Shown: positions 38,457 to 48,116, counted from the stretch's first letter. The stretch: DNA of 64,000 nucleotides from Streptomyces sp. NBC_01551 (GCF_026339935.1 NZ_JAPEPX010000001.1:6103501-6167500); one strand, 5' to 3'. The notes: generated by a model not told the origin, from the sequence alone. A program made the numbers and translations.

Positions 38457-38484
38457 CCCGGCGGCAGCCGAGGCTGCCGCCGGG
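38457..38484. terminator. Terminator after the DUF6603 cassette (likely bidirectional)
   Basis: CCCGGCGGCAGC and GCTGCCGCCGGG form a perfect 12-bp stem with loop CGAG, between the hemopexin-like gene and the convergent solute-binding gene. Two copies of CGCCGGGACCCTTC follow directly (about 38509-38533). Confidence 0.88.
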
Positions 38485-38536
38485 TCCACCCGTCCTCGCC
38501 TCCCGCCGGGACCCTTCCGCCGGGACCCTTCCGCCC

Positions 38537-39682
38537 TCAGCCCGAGACGGCCCCGGCCCAGCCGTGGTTGACGGTCTCTCTCGCCTTCTCCGTCTGGGCC
38601 TCCGTCGGAAACGTCGGGGTGCCCTCGACCGTCGGCAGTTTCTCCGCGGCGGCCTTGTCCAGGGTGCCGTCCTTCTTCATCGCGTCCATGAGGACGGGGC
38701 GCGCGTAGGCGCCGAGCCGGATGTTCTGGCCCTCCGGGCTGAAGACGTACTCCTGCCACAGACGTGCCGCCGCGGGGTGCGGGGCGTCTTTGTTCACCGC
38801 GTGCGCGTAGTACTCGGCGAAGCTGCCGTCGAACGGGATGGCGGTACGCCAGTCGACGTCCACGCCCTTCCGGCGGAATTCGTCGGCGTATCCGAGGTTC
38901 AGGAAGTCCCAGTCGATGCTGATCGGGGTCTGGCCCTTCGCGATCGTGGCCGGTGTGGATTCGACCGGGACGAAATTGCCGTTCTTGCTGAGCTCGGCGA
39001 AGAAGTCGATGCCGGGCTGGATGTCGTCGAAGGAACCGCCGTTCGCCAAGGCCGCCGCATACACGCCGGCGAAGGCGGAGCCGGACTTGGTCGGGTCTCC
39101 GTTGAGCGAGACCTGGCCCTTGTACTCGGGCTTGCGCAGGTCGGCGAAGGTCGAGGGGCAGGTCTTGACGCGTTTGGCGTCACAGCCGATCGAGATGTAG
39201 CCGCCGTAGTTGTTGTACCAGCGGGCCTGCGGGTCCTTCTGTTCCTCGGGGATCTGGTCGTACGCGGCGACCTTGTACGGGGCGAGCAGGCCCTGCCGGG
39301 CCGCGGACTGGGCGAACGAGCCCCCCACGTCGATCACGTCGGGGGCGCGGCCCCCGCCCCTGTGCTCCTTCAGGGCGTTGACCTCGTCCTGGCTGGTGCC
39401 CTCCGGGTTCTCCGTCGTGACCTTGATCCCGTACTTCCTCTCGAAGCCGTCGATCAGTGCGCCGTAGTTGGCCCAGTCCCTCGGGAGCGCGATCGTGTTG
39501 AGCGTGCCCTCCTTCTGGGCCGCCGCGGTCAGTGCCGCCATGCCGCCGGTGTCCGCCGCGGAGGTGGCCACCGCGGGTGCTGTCGGCGCGGCGGGGGGCT
39601 CGTCCGCGCAGCCACCCAGGGGCGCCGCCGCGAGGGCCAGGCATGCGGCGACGGAGACTGTCCGGAGACGAGGTGCGGGCAC
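38537..39682 (-). CDS. Extracellular solute-binding lipoprotein of an ABC importer (polyamine/iron-type), orphan
   Basis: The 381-residue lipoprotein (lipobox PLGGC, Cys25) has the type 2 periplasmic-binding fold of the PotD/iron-binding group: YGALIDGFERKYGIKVTTEN, RAPDVIDVGGSFAQSAARQG, KPEYKGQVSLNGDPTKSGSA and PISIDWDFLNLGYADEF. The GTG at 39682 has GGAG five bases upstream; longer in-frame readings lack this. No permease or ATPase gene is nearby, so it must use components encoded elsewhere. Ligand not deducible. Confidence 0.85.
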   Translation of the reverse strand: MPAPRLRTVSVAACLALAAAPLGGCADEPPAAPTAPAVATSAADTGGMAALTAAAQKEGTLNTIALPRDWANYGALIDGFERKYGIKVTTENPEGTSQDEVNALKEHRGGGRAPDVIDVGGSFAQSAARQGLLAPYKVAAYDQIPEEQKDPQARWYNNYGGYISIGCDAKRVKTCPSTFADLRKPEYKGQVSLNGDPTKSGSAFAGVYAAALANGGSFDDIQPGIDFFAELSKNGNFVPVESTPATIAKGQTPISIDWDFLNLGYADEFRRKGVDVDWRTAIPFDGSFAEYYAHAVNKDAPHPAAARLWQEYVFSPEGQNIRLGAYARPVLMDAMKKDGTLDKAAAEKLPTVEGTPTFPTEAQTEKARETVNHGWAGAVSG

Positions 39683-39804
39683 GAAGGCTCCATAACGGGC
39701 GGTCGCGTACTGATCGAGGCCAGCGTACGTTCGGCGGCCTCGGCGGCGCAGTCCCGGACGGTGGTGTCCGCCTTCTTCCCTGCGGCTGCCGTAGCGGCGC
39801 GGTC

Positions 39805-42642
39805 TCAGCCCCCCTCGTCGTCCCATCCGGCCAGAAGAGCCTCTCCCAGATCCGTCCCGGGCGGGGCGGCCCCGCCGTGGAGGGCCTGCTCACTCCAGAT
39901 GATCTTGCCGCGGGCGGTGTAGCGGGTGCCCCAGCGCTCGGCGAACTGCGCGACGAGGAACAGGCCGCGGCCGCCCTCGTCCGTGGCCTCGGCCCGGCGC
40001 AGGTGCGGGGAGGTGCTGGATCCGTCGGAGACCTCGCAGACCAGGCTGCGGTCGTACAGCAGCCTCACCCGGATGGGCTCGCTGCCGTAGCGGATGGCGT
40101 TGGTGATCAGCTCGCTGAGGATGAGTTCCGTGGTGAAGGCGATGTCCTCCAGACCCCAGTCCACCAGTCGGCGGGCGCAGGCGTTGCGCACCGGGGACAC
40201 CGCCGCGGGGTCGGGGGACACGTCCCACTCGGCGATCCGCGCGGGGTCCAGCCGGCGGGTGCGGGCCACCAGCAGCGCGACGTCGTCGCTGGGCCTGGCG
40301 GGCAGCATCGCGTCGATCACCGCGGTGCAGGTTTCCTCCGGGGTGCGGGCGGGCCCGGCCAGGGCGGCGCGCAGCGCTGCCAGGCCCGCGTCCGGATCGC
40401 GGTCGCGGCTCTCGATCAGCCCGTCGGTGAAGAGTGCCAGCCGGGAGCCTTCGGGCAGGGGGAGCGTCATGGTGTCCATGGGCAGCCCCGCGCCCAGGCC
40501 CAGCGGCGGGGAGACGGGCACCTCGGGGAAGGACACGGATCCGTCGGGGCGGACCAGGGCGGGGCCCGGATGCCCGGCGGTGGCGGCGGTCACCTGCCCC
40601 GAGACGGGATCGTAGATGGCGCACAGGCAGGTGGCTCCGGTGATCCCCTGCCACTCCTGCTCGTCGGCGTCGATGTGGGCGACCAGCTCGTCCAGGTGGC
40701 TCAGGAGCTCGTCCGGGGGCAGGTCGAGGGTGGAGAAGTTGTACACGGCGGTGCGCAGGCGGCCCATGGTGGCGGCGGCGTGGAGACCGTGGCCGACGAC
40801 GTCGCCGACCACCAGGGCCACCCGGGCGCCGGGCAGCGGGATCACGTCGAACCAGTCACCCCCCACCCCGGCCTGGGCGGCCAGATAGCGGTGCGCGACC
40901 TCGACGGCGGACTGCTCCGGTACGCCCCGGGGCAGCAGGCTGCGCTGCAGGGTGACGGCCATGGTGTGCTCGCGGGTGTAGCGGCGGGCATTGTCGACGG
41001 ACAGCGCCGCCCGGGCGGTCAGCTCCTCGGCGAAGGACACGTCCTCCTCGTCGAACGGCGCGGAGTGCTGCCCCCGCCAGTAGCCGGCCATCCCCAGGAC
41101 CACGCCCCGGGCCCGCAGGGGCACGACGATCAGGGAGTGGATGCCGCGCTCCAGGATCTGCCGGGCGTTGGCCTGGTTCTGGGAGCGCCAGCGGTGGGTG
41201 GCGGTCAGGTCCGCCTCCAGGACCGCGTGGCCGCCGGCCAGCCCGGCGGCCATGGGACCGGTGGGAGCGATCCGGATCGGCTCGCCGACGGGGGAGAGCG
41301 GGTGGTCGCCCTGAAGGCCGACGACGGCCGTGCGGCGCATCCCGGTGCTCGCCTCGGGCGGCTCCTCGCCGCGCAGCACCGGGTCCAGCAGGTCGACCGT
41401 GACCACGTCGGCGAACCGCGGGACCGCCACCTCCGCCAGCTCCTCCGCGGTGCGCTCCACGTTCAGCGTCGTTCCGACCTGCACCCCCGCGTCATAGAGC
41501 AGCTTCAGCCGCTCGCGGGCCACCTCGGCCCTGCCGGTGAGTGCCCGCAGCTCGGTGGTGTCCCGCAGCGTGACCACGGTCCCGGCCTGCCCGTAGGGGG
41601 TGGTGGGCCGGATGTTCACCGCCAGCAGCCGATCGGCTGCCATGTGCACCTCGTCGGTCGCGGAACGCCCCGATGCGATCGGACCGGCGATCCCCTCCTC
41701 CAGACCCAGGTCTTTGACGGGGAGCCCTTCCGCGTCCACCGGCAGGTCCAGCAGCCGCCGTGCCTCGTCATTGGCCAGCAGCAGCCGTCCGTCGCCGCCG
41801 ACGATCAGAACGCCCTCTCGCACCGCGTGCAGCACCGCGTCGTGGTGCTCGTACATCCTCGTCATCTCGGCCGGCCCCAGGCCATGGGTCCGGCGCAGCA
41901 GCCGACGGCTCACCAGAGCCGTCCCGCCCGCGGACAGGGCGAGCACCCCTGCTGCGGTGCCGAGGACGACCGGCAGCTGCCGGTTCACCATGCTCTGGAC
42001 GTTCTGGACGGTGACGGGGGAGGAGACGACGGCGATGACGGTGCCGTGGGAGTCCTTGACGGGTACCACGGAGACCACGGACCGCCCCAGGGACCCCTCG
42101 AACGTCTCGGTGAAGGACTTGCCGGCCGCCGCGCCGGCGAAGGGGCCGACGACGCGTTTCCCGAGCTGTGCCGGGTCGCTGTGGGCGACGGTGACCCCGT
42201 CGAGCGTGTACACGTTGATGCCGTCGACCCCGGCGATGTCACTGGCCGCCTGGGCGCTCGGCTGCAGCACGGCGCTCGGATGGGGGCCGCGCAGGGCCGC
42301 GACGATTCCCGGAGACTCCGCGAACGTTCCGGCGGCGGCGAGCGTACGGTGCCGGGCGTCCAGCATGGCGTCGCTCCTGGCCTGCACCACGAGGGCCACC
42401 ACCGCGGCCGCCACGAGGAGCACCACGACGGCCAGCTGGAGGAGGAACACCTCACCGGCCACGCTGCGCGCGCTCAGCAGGGCGGACAGACGATGCGGCC
42501 GCCGCACCCTTGCCGTGGGGGGCTGGGCGCGCTCCTGATGCTCCTGACGGTCTCCTGAGCGGGGAGGCCGAGGGGGAGGGGAAGAGCTCGTGGTAGAGCG
42601 GAGCAGCCAACGCCGGAAAGGTCCTCCCAGGAGGTTGCTCAT
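39805..42642 (-). CDS. Membrane sensor with Cache/PAS, GAF, SpoIIE-type phosphatase and HATPase domains
   Basis: The 945-residue protein has, in order: membrane helix about 56-80; an extracytoplasmic CitA/DcuS-like sensor (INVYTLDGVTVAHSDPAQLG, SFTETFEGSLGRSVVSVVPV); a second helix about 200-225; a PAS region; a GAF domain; a PP2C/SpoIIE phosphatase (GGDWFDVIPLPGARVALVVG, ATMGRLRTAVYNFSTL, LALFTDGLIESRD) and an anti-sigma-type ATPase (ELILSELITNAIRYGSE, GGRGLFLVAQFAERWG). Such proteins dephosphorylate anti-anti-sigma factors and can act as an anti-sigma kinase in the same chain. ATG at 42642 with GGAGG 14 bases upstream, a long spacing. A small molecule, perhaps a carboxylate, is the likely signal (inference). 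Confidence 0.88.
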   Translation of the reverse strand: MSNLLGGPFRRWLLRSTTSSSPPPRPPRSGDRQEHQERAQPPTARVRRPHRLSALLSARSVAGEVFLLQLAVVVLLVAAAVVALVVQARSDAMLDARHRTLAAAGTFAESPGIVAALRGPHPSAVLQPSAQAASDIAGVDGINVYTLDGVTVAHSDPAQLGKRVVGPFAGAAAGKSFTETFEGSLGRSVVSVVPVKDSHGTVIAVVSSPVTVQNVQSMVNRQLPVVLGTAAGVLALSAGGTALVSRRLLRRTHGLGPAEMTRMYEHHDAVLHAVREGVLIVGGDGRLLLANDEARRLLDLPVDAEGLPVKDLGLEEGIAGPIASGRSATDEVHMAADRLLAVNIRPTTPYGQAGTVVTLRDTTELRALTGRAEVARERLKLLYDAGVQVGTTLNVERTAEELAEVAVPRFADVVTVDLLDPVLRGEEPPEASTGMRRTAVVGLQGDHPLSPVGEPIRIAPTGPMAAGLAGGHAVLEADLTATHRWRSQNQANARQILERGIHSLIVVPLRARGVVLGMAGYWRGQHSAPFDEEDVSFAEELTARAALSVDNARRYTREHTMAVTLQRSLLPRGVPEQSAVEVAHRYLAAQAGVGGDWFDVIPLPGARVALVVGDVVGHGLHAAATMGRLRTAVYNFSTLDLPPDELLSHLDELVAHIDADEQEWQGITGATCLCAIYDPVSGQVTAATAGHPGPALVRPDGSVSFPEVPVSPPLGLGAGLPMDTMTLPLPEGSRLALFTDGLIESRDRDPDAGLAALRAALAGPARTPEETCTAVIDAMLPARPSDDVALLVARTRRLDPARIAEWDVSPDPAAVSPVRNACARRLVDWGLEDIAFTTELILSELITNAIRYGSEPIRVRLLYDRSLVCEVSDGSSTSPHLRRAEATDEGGRGLFLVAQFAERWGTRYTARGKIIWSEQALHGGAAPPGTDLGEALLAGWDDEGG

Positions 42643-42919
42643 AGTCCATTCTCTAACCTCCGTGGGCCGTCGGCAGCGGGAGCGACGGTCGCCGGGCAGC
42701 AGCGATCCGCAGGCCCGTCCGCAGCCGCGGGGCGAGCAGCCCGACGGGAATCGCTCAGGGTGACCACCGGTTGCTCGGCGTGGCGGTTCGCGGGCTGCTG
42801 CTCGCCGGTGAGACCGGCGTTGCGGCAGTGGCCCGGGTTGGCCGGCGTGGATGATGTGCGCGGTGCGCGTTACACCCAGTGGGTTTCCCGAGGCAGCGGG
42901 GCGAGGGATGCAATCAGCG

Positions 42920-43645
42920 ATGACCGAAGGAGGGCGGAAGCCGAACACGTTCCCGGTGGACCGGTCAGAGGGGTTCGGTGAGCGGTTGCTGGGTGTGCTG
43001 CTGGACCGGGCGCATGAGATGCCGCCGCAGTTGATCGCCCCGCTCGTCGCGGAGGAGGTGGCCAGGGTCGGCGGACGGGACCTCTCGATCCTCTTGCAGG
43101 ACTACGAACAGATGCTGCCGCTGCCGGGCCGACGGCTGACAGTCGGTGACCCCGAACCGATCGAGGATTCCCCGGCCGGCGAGTCGTTCCTGAGCCGCGG
43201 AACGGTAGAGGTGACGCCCGTTCCGCAGGTCGAGGTGGCCGGAATCCCGGAACCCGCGTACAAGGCGGCCGGAGACAGTTTCGACTACGCCCTCAACGGC
43301 GACATCCTGCACGTGGCCGTGATCGACGCGATGGGCCACGGCCCGGACGCGGCGACCATGGCGACGGTGGCCATCGGATGATGCGGCTGAACATCGCCAC
43401 GGGCCGGCTGCAACGACCACACTGCCGGTCGGCGTCGGCGGTGAGCAGCCGGTGGTCAGCGAGCGGACGCTGCGCCCCGGAGACCGGTTGCCGTGTTTCA
43501 CCGACGGCTTGATCGAGGAACATCAAGCCGGCGGGGAGCAACTCTCTCCCACGCCCTGAAACAGGGGTGGGGCGGCGTCACCAGCGACGACGCGACCATC
43601 TTCCTCATCAAGTGGCGCGGGGCGACGCCGACCACCCTCGACTGA
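42920..43645 (+). pseudogene. Decayed SpoIIE-type (PP2C) protein phosphatase gene
   Basis: The first 154 codons read like the start of a Streptomyces PP2C phosphatase (LLGVLLDRAHEMPPQLIAPL, AAGDSFDYALNGDILHVAVI, DAMGHGPDAATMATVAIG), then stop at 43379. Downstream, separate pieces of the same domain remain: MRLNIATGRLQ, then TTLPVGVGGEQPVVSERTLR with CFTDGLIEEHQAGGEQ, then LSHALKQGWGGVTSDDATIF. They are divided by deletions and frame changes and end at a TGA at 43643. At least three lesions are needed. It lies divergent to an intact phosphatase of the same superfamily. Confidence 0.85.
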
Positions 43646-43706
43646 GCCGACAGCACAACACCTCCGGCCGGTGCGCACCCACGGCCCCTCCGCCTGGACG
43701 GACCGG

Positions 43707-44630
43707 TCAGAGTCCGTGTCGGTCAAGCGTGGCCATCAGCTTCCGCTTGCGCCTCTGGTCGGCGCGCAGGGCGGCCAGGTAGACGGCGAACTCGTCCTCG
43801 GTACCCAGTGTGCGGTGGCAGGCACGGGCGCTGAGCAGTAGTTCCGCGATGCGTTCGTACGTGCTGTCACCGGTCTGCTTGAGCAGGGGCTCGATCCAGC
43901 GCAGGTAGACGGTCAGCGCGTCGGTCGCCGGTCGCGGATCCCGTCGGCCGGGGCCAGCCACTGCCGCCGGTCTGCGTATCCGTCGCGGCGGCCTGCCAGG
44001 CGGCGTCGAGGTCGGCGTCGTCCATGAGCGCGTCGACCAGCGCTGAGCCGCAGTACCGATGGCGGCTGTCGGGCAGGGCGGCGGCCTTCAGCACCTCCAG
44101 GGCGCCCGCGCGCTCGGAGCCCTCCCAGGCGTCGGCCGCTCGGGCCGCCGTACGCAGATGCCGGTAGGCGGCCGAAGAGGGGCGTGCCGACAGCAGGTTC
44201 CGGCGGATCGCGACCACGTCGGCCACGCGGCCGCCCCGCGTGTACCGTTCGCAGACGAAGGTGACCAGCTCGTCGTCCGGACCCCGGTCGGACTCGGCCT
44301 CCCTCAGGCCCCGTTCGGCCCATTCCAGGGCCTCGCCCGCGCGTCCAACCGCCTCCAGCTCCTTGGCGATCACCAGGTGGGTGTGGCCGTTCGGGGCGAG
44401 GTCCGCCGCGTGGACCGCGACCAGTGCGTCCACACTTGCGCCGTCCGCCTTCAGGAGGCGCTCCATGAGGAGCCTCTCCGCCCACCCCTTGGGGTTGGCC
44501 CGCCAAGCGGCCACCACCAGTGCGCGAGCCCGGGCCATACCTAGCCGAGCCCCCGGTCGAAGGAGCGTGCACCCGCCAGCCGGCACAGGTCGTTCTCGGC
44601 GAAACCCAGAGCATGCGTCACGCCGTTCAT
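43707..44630 (-). pseudogene. Decayed SWIM zinc-finger family protein gene
   Basis: From an ATG at 44630 about 29 codons (GFAENDLCRLAGARSFDRGL) match the N-terminus of actinobacterial SWIM zinc-finger proteins, then a TAG. Directly after, another frame opens with MARARALVVAAWRANPKGWA, ERLLKADGASVDALVAVHAA and helical TPR-like repeats, the C-terminal half of such proteins. It frameshifts near 43925-43960 into DALTVYLRWIEPLLKQTGD and the tail RADQRRKRKLMATLDRHGL. The central part with the CxC/CxH zinc site is missing. One large deletion plus one frameshift explains it. Confidence 0.8.
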
Positions 44631-44676
44631 CCAACCGGAACGGAACCGGCACGAGTCCTGGAAGACCTGGGGACGG

Positions 44677-44713
44677 CTGACCGGACATGCGAATCGTTGT
44701 AGTCTCCGGAGAC
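44677..44713 (+). promoter_or_regulatory. Candidate panD promoter with palindrome at the start site
   Basis: CTGACC (44677-44682), 17-base spacer, TAGTCT (44700-44705). A perfect 12-bp palindrome GTCTCCGGAGAC (44702-44713) overlaps the -10 and probable start of transcription and could be an operator. The leader to the ATG would be about 55 bases and contains the small hairpin CCTGC/GCAGG. Confidence 0.5.
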
Positions 44714-44766
44714 CGCCCTTGACCTGCGTGAAGCAGGCAGGGAGCTGACATATCGGGAGTATTCGC

Positions 44767-45186
44767 ATGCTTCGTACCATGTTCAAGTCCAAGATCCACC
44801 GGGCCACCGTCACGCAGGCCGATCTGCACTACGTCGGGTCCGTGACGATCGATGCCGATCTGCTCGACGCGGCCGATCTGCTGCCCGGGGAGTTGGTGCA
44901 CATCGTGGACATCACCAACGGGGCGCGGCTGGAGACCTACGTCATCGAGGGCGAGCGGGGATCCGGGGTGATCGGGATCAACGGGGCCGCCGCGCACCTC
45001 GTGCATCCCGGGGACCTGGTGATCCTCATCAGCTACGCACAGGTCGAGGACGCGGAGGCACGGGTGTTGAAGCCCCGTGTCGTGCACGTCGACGGCGACA
45101 ATCGCATCATCGAGCTGGGTGCGGATCCCTCCGCGCCGGTTCCGGGTACGGATCAGGAGCGCAGCCCCCACGCGGTGGCTGTCTGA
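44767..45186 (+). CDS. panD: Aspartate 1-decarboxylase
   Basis: The 139-residue pyruvoyl enzyme begins [20 protein letters not shown] and has the self-processing site Tyr-Val-Gly24-Ser25 ([20 protein letters not shown]), where cleavage makes the pyruvoyl group. Further conserved parts are [20 protein letters not shown] and [20 protein letters not shown]. It makes beta-alanine from L-aspartate for pantothenate and CoA. GGGAG precedes the ATG. The downstream GNAT and racemase-like genes follow closely on the same strand. Confidence 0.96.
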   Translation: MLRTMFKSKIHRATVTQADLHYVGSVTIDADLLDAADLLPGELVHIVDITNGARLETYVIEGERGSGVIGINGAAAHLVHPGDLVILISYAQVEDAEARVLKPRVVHVDGDNRIIELGADPSAPVPGTDQERSPHAVAV

Positions 45187-45210
45187 CGGAGTCTGAGGGG
45201 ATCGGGGACC

Positions 45211-45564
45211 ATGCCGGAAGCCAAGGCGATCGAGTTCAAGGACGAGCGGAAGGCCGGTCGGCTGCTCGCGGTCGAGGGCGGGGCGGTGGTCGGGTTCATC
45301 GCCTACTTCGTCCTCGCCGAGGCGCCGGGGGCGCTGGTGGCGGTGCACACCGTCGTCGAGCCGGGGCACGAGGGGCGCGGCATCGGCGGGGATCTGGTGA
45401 AGACCTTCTACGAGATCGCCGCCGCCGAGGGGGTGCCGGTGGTTCCGCTGTGTCCCTACGCCGCCGGCTGGGCCGCACGGCATCCCGAGCAGGCGCCCGA
45501 GGCCCCGGCCGAGGTGGTCGAGGCGGCGAAGCTCCAGCTGGAATCCGACCCGTCGCTGTGGTGA
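45211..45564 (+). CDS. Short GNAT-family N-acetyltransferase (YjdJ-type)
   Basis: The 117-residue protein is the compact Gcn5-related type: GGAVVGFIAYFVLAEAPGAL, then HTVVEPGHEGRGIGGDLVKT with the acetyl-CoA-binding RGxGG-like loop, and VPVVPLCPYAAGWAARHPE, characteristic of the YjdJ group. Substrate unknown. It follows panD by 24 bp and overlaps the next gene by GTGA, so the three probably form one transcript. Confidence 0.85.
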   Translation: MPEAKAIEFKDERKAGRLLAVEGGAVVGFIAYFVLAEAPGALVAVHTVVEPGHEGRGIGGDLVKTFYEIAAAEGVPVVPLCPYAAGWAARHPEQAPEAPAEVVEAAKLQLESDPSLW

Positions 45565-46199
45565 CGGACCTGCTCCTGCTGCACACGTCGCCCGTGCACG
45601 TTCCGGTCTTCGAGGCGCTGCGCGACCGGGACCACCCCGGGGCCGTCCTACGGCACGTGGTGGTTCCGGAACTGCTCGACCGTGCCCGCGCGCAGGGCCC
45701 GGACGCGGTGGTTCCGGCGCTGCGCGGGCTGCTGGGCGACTCCGGCGGCGCGCCCGTGCTGGTCACGTGCTCGACGATCGGGGCCGTCGCGGAGTTCCTG
45801 GCTCCGGAGCTGGGCGTCCGGGTGCTCCGGGTGGACCGGCCGATGGCGGCCGCGGCGGTGCGTGCGGCGGTGCGTACGGGTGCGCGGATCGCCGTACTGG
45901 CGACCGTGGAGTCCACCTTCGCCCCGACCGAGGAGCTGCTGGCCGAGGAGGCCGCCGGGCGGACCGTGTCCGTCCGTACGCACCTGGTCGCCGGGGCCTG
46001 GGAGCGCTTCGAGGCCGGGGACACCGCCGGCTACCTCGGCCTCGTGGCCGAGGCCGCCGACGCCGTCACCGACGCGGACGTCATCGTGCTGGCCCAGGCC
46101 TCCATGGCCGACGCCGCGGCCCTGGTCACGACTCGGATCCCGGTGCTGGCCAGCCCTGGTCCCGGGCTGGCCGCAGCCCTGCACGGAGCCCCCGCCTGA
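45561..46199 (+). CDS. Asp/Glu/hydantoin racemase-like protein
   Basis: The 212-residue protein (GTG start overlapping the previous stop) has the two-lobed racemase pattern with cysteine-centred motif GAPVLVTCSTIGAVAEFL near residue 70 and IAVLATVESTFAPTEELL. The second lobe has VIVLAQASMADAAALV, where the usual second cysteine is replaced (Gln-Ala-Ser). That could mean loss of true racemase activity. Its position after panD, an aspartate-consuming enzyme, is suggestive but not proof of an aspartate-related role. Confidence 0.7.
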   Translation: MTDLLLLHTSPVHVPVFEALRDRDHPGAVLRHVVVPELLDRARAQGPDAVVPALRGLLGDSGGAPVLVTCSTIGAVAEFLAPELGVRVLRVDRPMAAAAVRAAVRTGARIAVLATVESTFAPTEELLAEEAAGRTVSVRTHLVAGAWERFEAGDTAGYLGLVAEAADAVTDADVIVLAQASMADAAALVTTRIPVLASPGPGLAAALHGAPA

Positions 46200-46275
46200 C
46201 CTGCGAATAATCGTTCCTTCGGGTGTAGATCAGCTGGCTATTGTCACTCCGTACTGATCGACATCTGGAGTGCGC

Positions 46276-48072
46276 ATGCAGAGAAGAATTTCGGGCGCCG
46301 TCGCGCTGGCCCTGGCCGGTGGCCTGGCTGCGACCGGCGTGGTGGCGGGGGCCGGGGCGGCGTCGGCCGCGGGCGCCGGGGCCGTCGCGAGCGTCGCGGG
46401 GGCGGGGGAGACCCCCGTCGGCGCGCAGGCCTGGACCCGGGTGTCCAAGAAGTTCCCGAACCGCTCCTACTGGAACGCGGCCGAAGACCTCCGGGTCGGC
46501 AACGAGGGCCCCGCCCAGGGCGTGTCGCGCGCGTACCTCCGTCTGGACACCTCCGCCCTCAAGGGCGCGACGGTGTCCAAGGCGACCCTCCGGATCGGCA
46601 ACACGGCGGCGGCGTCCTGCACGGCCAAGCCCGTCGAGCTGTGGAGCGTCGGGGCCGTCTCGGCCAAGACGACCTGGAAGAACCAGCCCGCCAAGGGCGT
46701 CAAGCTGGCCACGGTGAACGGAGCCAAGGGCCCCGAGGGCTGCGCGGCGGGTGACCTGGAATTCGAGGCTTCCGCGCTGATCAAGGAGGCGGCGGCGAAG
46801 AACCTCGCCACCGTCACCGTCGGTCTCTTCGCCTCCGACGAGTCCGACTCCTCGGCCTGGAAGCGCTTCGCCCCGGCGAGCGCCCGGCTGGAGACCACCG
46901 TGGCCCGTCCCGCGCCCCCGGTGATCAGCTCGCCCGAGTTCCCCGAGGCCGTGAACGGCGTGCCCGCCCAGACCGGCAAGGCCCGCACCCCGGGTACGTT
47001 CACGTTCGGCACGGGCGGCGCCACCAACATCGAGAAGATCGTCTACTGGTCGGAATCCGACCCCCGGCAGGTCACCGTCGCGCCCGGCGCCGGCGCCTCG
47101 ATCACCCCGACCACCTCCGGCCCCCACACCATCTACGCCTACAGCGTCGACAAGGCCGGAAACCGCTCGGACCAGGCCACGTACCTCTTCTACGCCCTCG
47201 GCAACGGCGGGGTCCGCGACGCCGCCGGCGACCTGAACGGCGACGGCCTGCGGGACCTGTGGAGTCTGGACGCGGACGGCCGGCTGCGCTTCTCGGCGGG
47301 CCGCGGTGACGGCACCTTCGCCGCGCCCGTGGACGGCGGCGCGACCTTCGCCCCCGGCACCCGGATCGCCGCCGGCGGGGACTGGGGCGAGGACGGCTAC
47401 AACGACCTCCTGGTCCTGGAGTACGACGAGAACCTGAAGGCCAAGCAGCTCCGGCTCTTCCCGAACGACGGCCTCGGCGTCGTCCGCCCGGTCGACAGCA
47501 TCGAGCTGAGCGTCTTCTGCCCGGTCAAGGACCCCGACGCCGGGTGCGTCCGCGACGACGAGACGTGGACCGGCGACAACCACTGGTCCGACGCCGAGGA
47601 CATCGCCGACGCGGGCGACTTCAACGGCGACGGCGACCCGGACCTGCTGGTCCGCCAGGGCGCGAAGCTCTGGGCCTACCCCGGCAGCCGCAGCGGCTAC
47701 CTCGACATGGGCGGCAGCCCGGTCCTGGTCGGCGACGGCGGCTGGGACGCCGCGGCGGCCCTCGTCCCCGGCGACACCGACGGTGACGGCGTGGCGGACC
47801 TGTGGGTGCGCGACGACGCCACCGGCGACCTGTTCGCCGTGAAGGGGGTCAAGGGAGCGAACGGGCAGCTCGACCCCAAGAGCTGGGGGACCGGGAGCCG
47901 GGTCAAGATCGGCTCGGGCGTCGCCCGGTCGGCCTACCCGACCCTCCTCTCGGCGGGTGACCTCAACCGCGACGGCCTGGCGGACCTGGCCGCCGTGGGC
48001 GCCGACGGCAAGCTCGTCGTCTTCCGGGGCACCGCCGCCGGCATCGACGCGACCCCGGTCTCCGCGGGCTGA
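46276..48072 (+). CDS. Secreted DNRLRE/FG-GAP (VCBS) repeat protein
   Basis: The 598-residue exported protein (signal peptide about 1-33, ending ASA-AGAG) has a jelly-roll DNRLRE-type domain (SRAYLRLDTSALKGATVSKA, WSVGAVSAKTTWKNQPAKG), an Ig-like linker (GPHTIYAYSVDKAGNRSDQA) and calcium-binding FG-GAP/VCBS repeats: AAGDLNGDGLRDLWSLDADG, AGDFNGDGDPDLLVRQGAKL, PGDTDGDGVADLWVRDDATG and SAGDLNRDGLADLAAVGADG. It is probably a surface or extracellular adhesive or carbohydrate-binding protein. ATG with GGAG five bases upstream. No catalytic domain is visible. Confidence 0.87.
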   Translation: MQRRISGAVALALAGGLAATGVVAGAGAASAAGAGAVASVAGAGETPVGAQAWTRVSKKFPNRSYWNAAEDLRVGNEGPAQGVSRAYLRLDTSALKGATVSKATLRIGNTAAASCTAKPVELWSVGAVSAKTTWKNQPAKGVKLATVNGAKGPEGCAAGDLEFEASALIKEAAAKNLATVTVGLFASDESDSSAWKRFAPASARLETTVARPAPPVISSPEFPEAVNGVPAQTGKARTPGTFTFGTGGATNIEKIVYWSESDPRQVTVAPGAGASITPTTSGPHTIYAYSVDKAGNRSDQATYLFYALGNGGVRDAAGDLNGDGLRDLWSLDADGRLRFSAGRGDGTFAAPVDGGATFAPGTRIAAGGDWGEDGYNDLLVLEYDENLKAKQLRLFPNDGLGVVRPVDSIELSVFCPVKDPDAGCVRDDETWTGDNHWSDAEDIADAGDFNGDGDPDLLVRQGAKLWAYPGSRSGYLDMGGSPVLVGDGGWDAAAALVPGDTDGDGVADLWVRDDATGDLFAVKGVKGANGQLDPKSWGTGSRVKIGSGVARSAYPTLLSAGDLNRDGLADLAAVGADGKLVVFRGTAAGIDATPVSAG

Positions 48073-48116
48073 TCCGGGGCGTGCGTACCCGGCGGGATCC
48101 GGGGAAGGTGGGGCGT

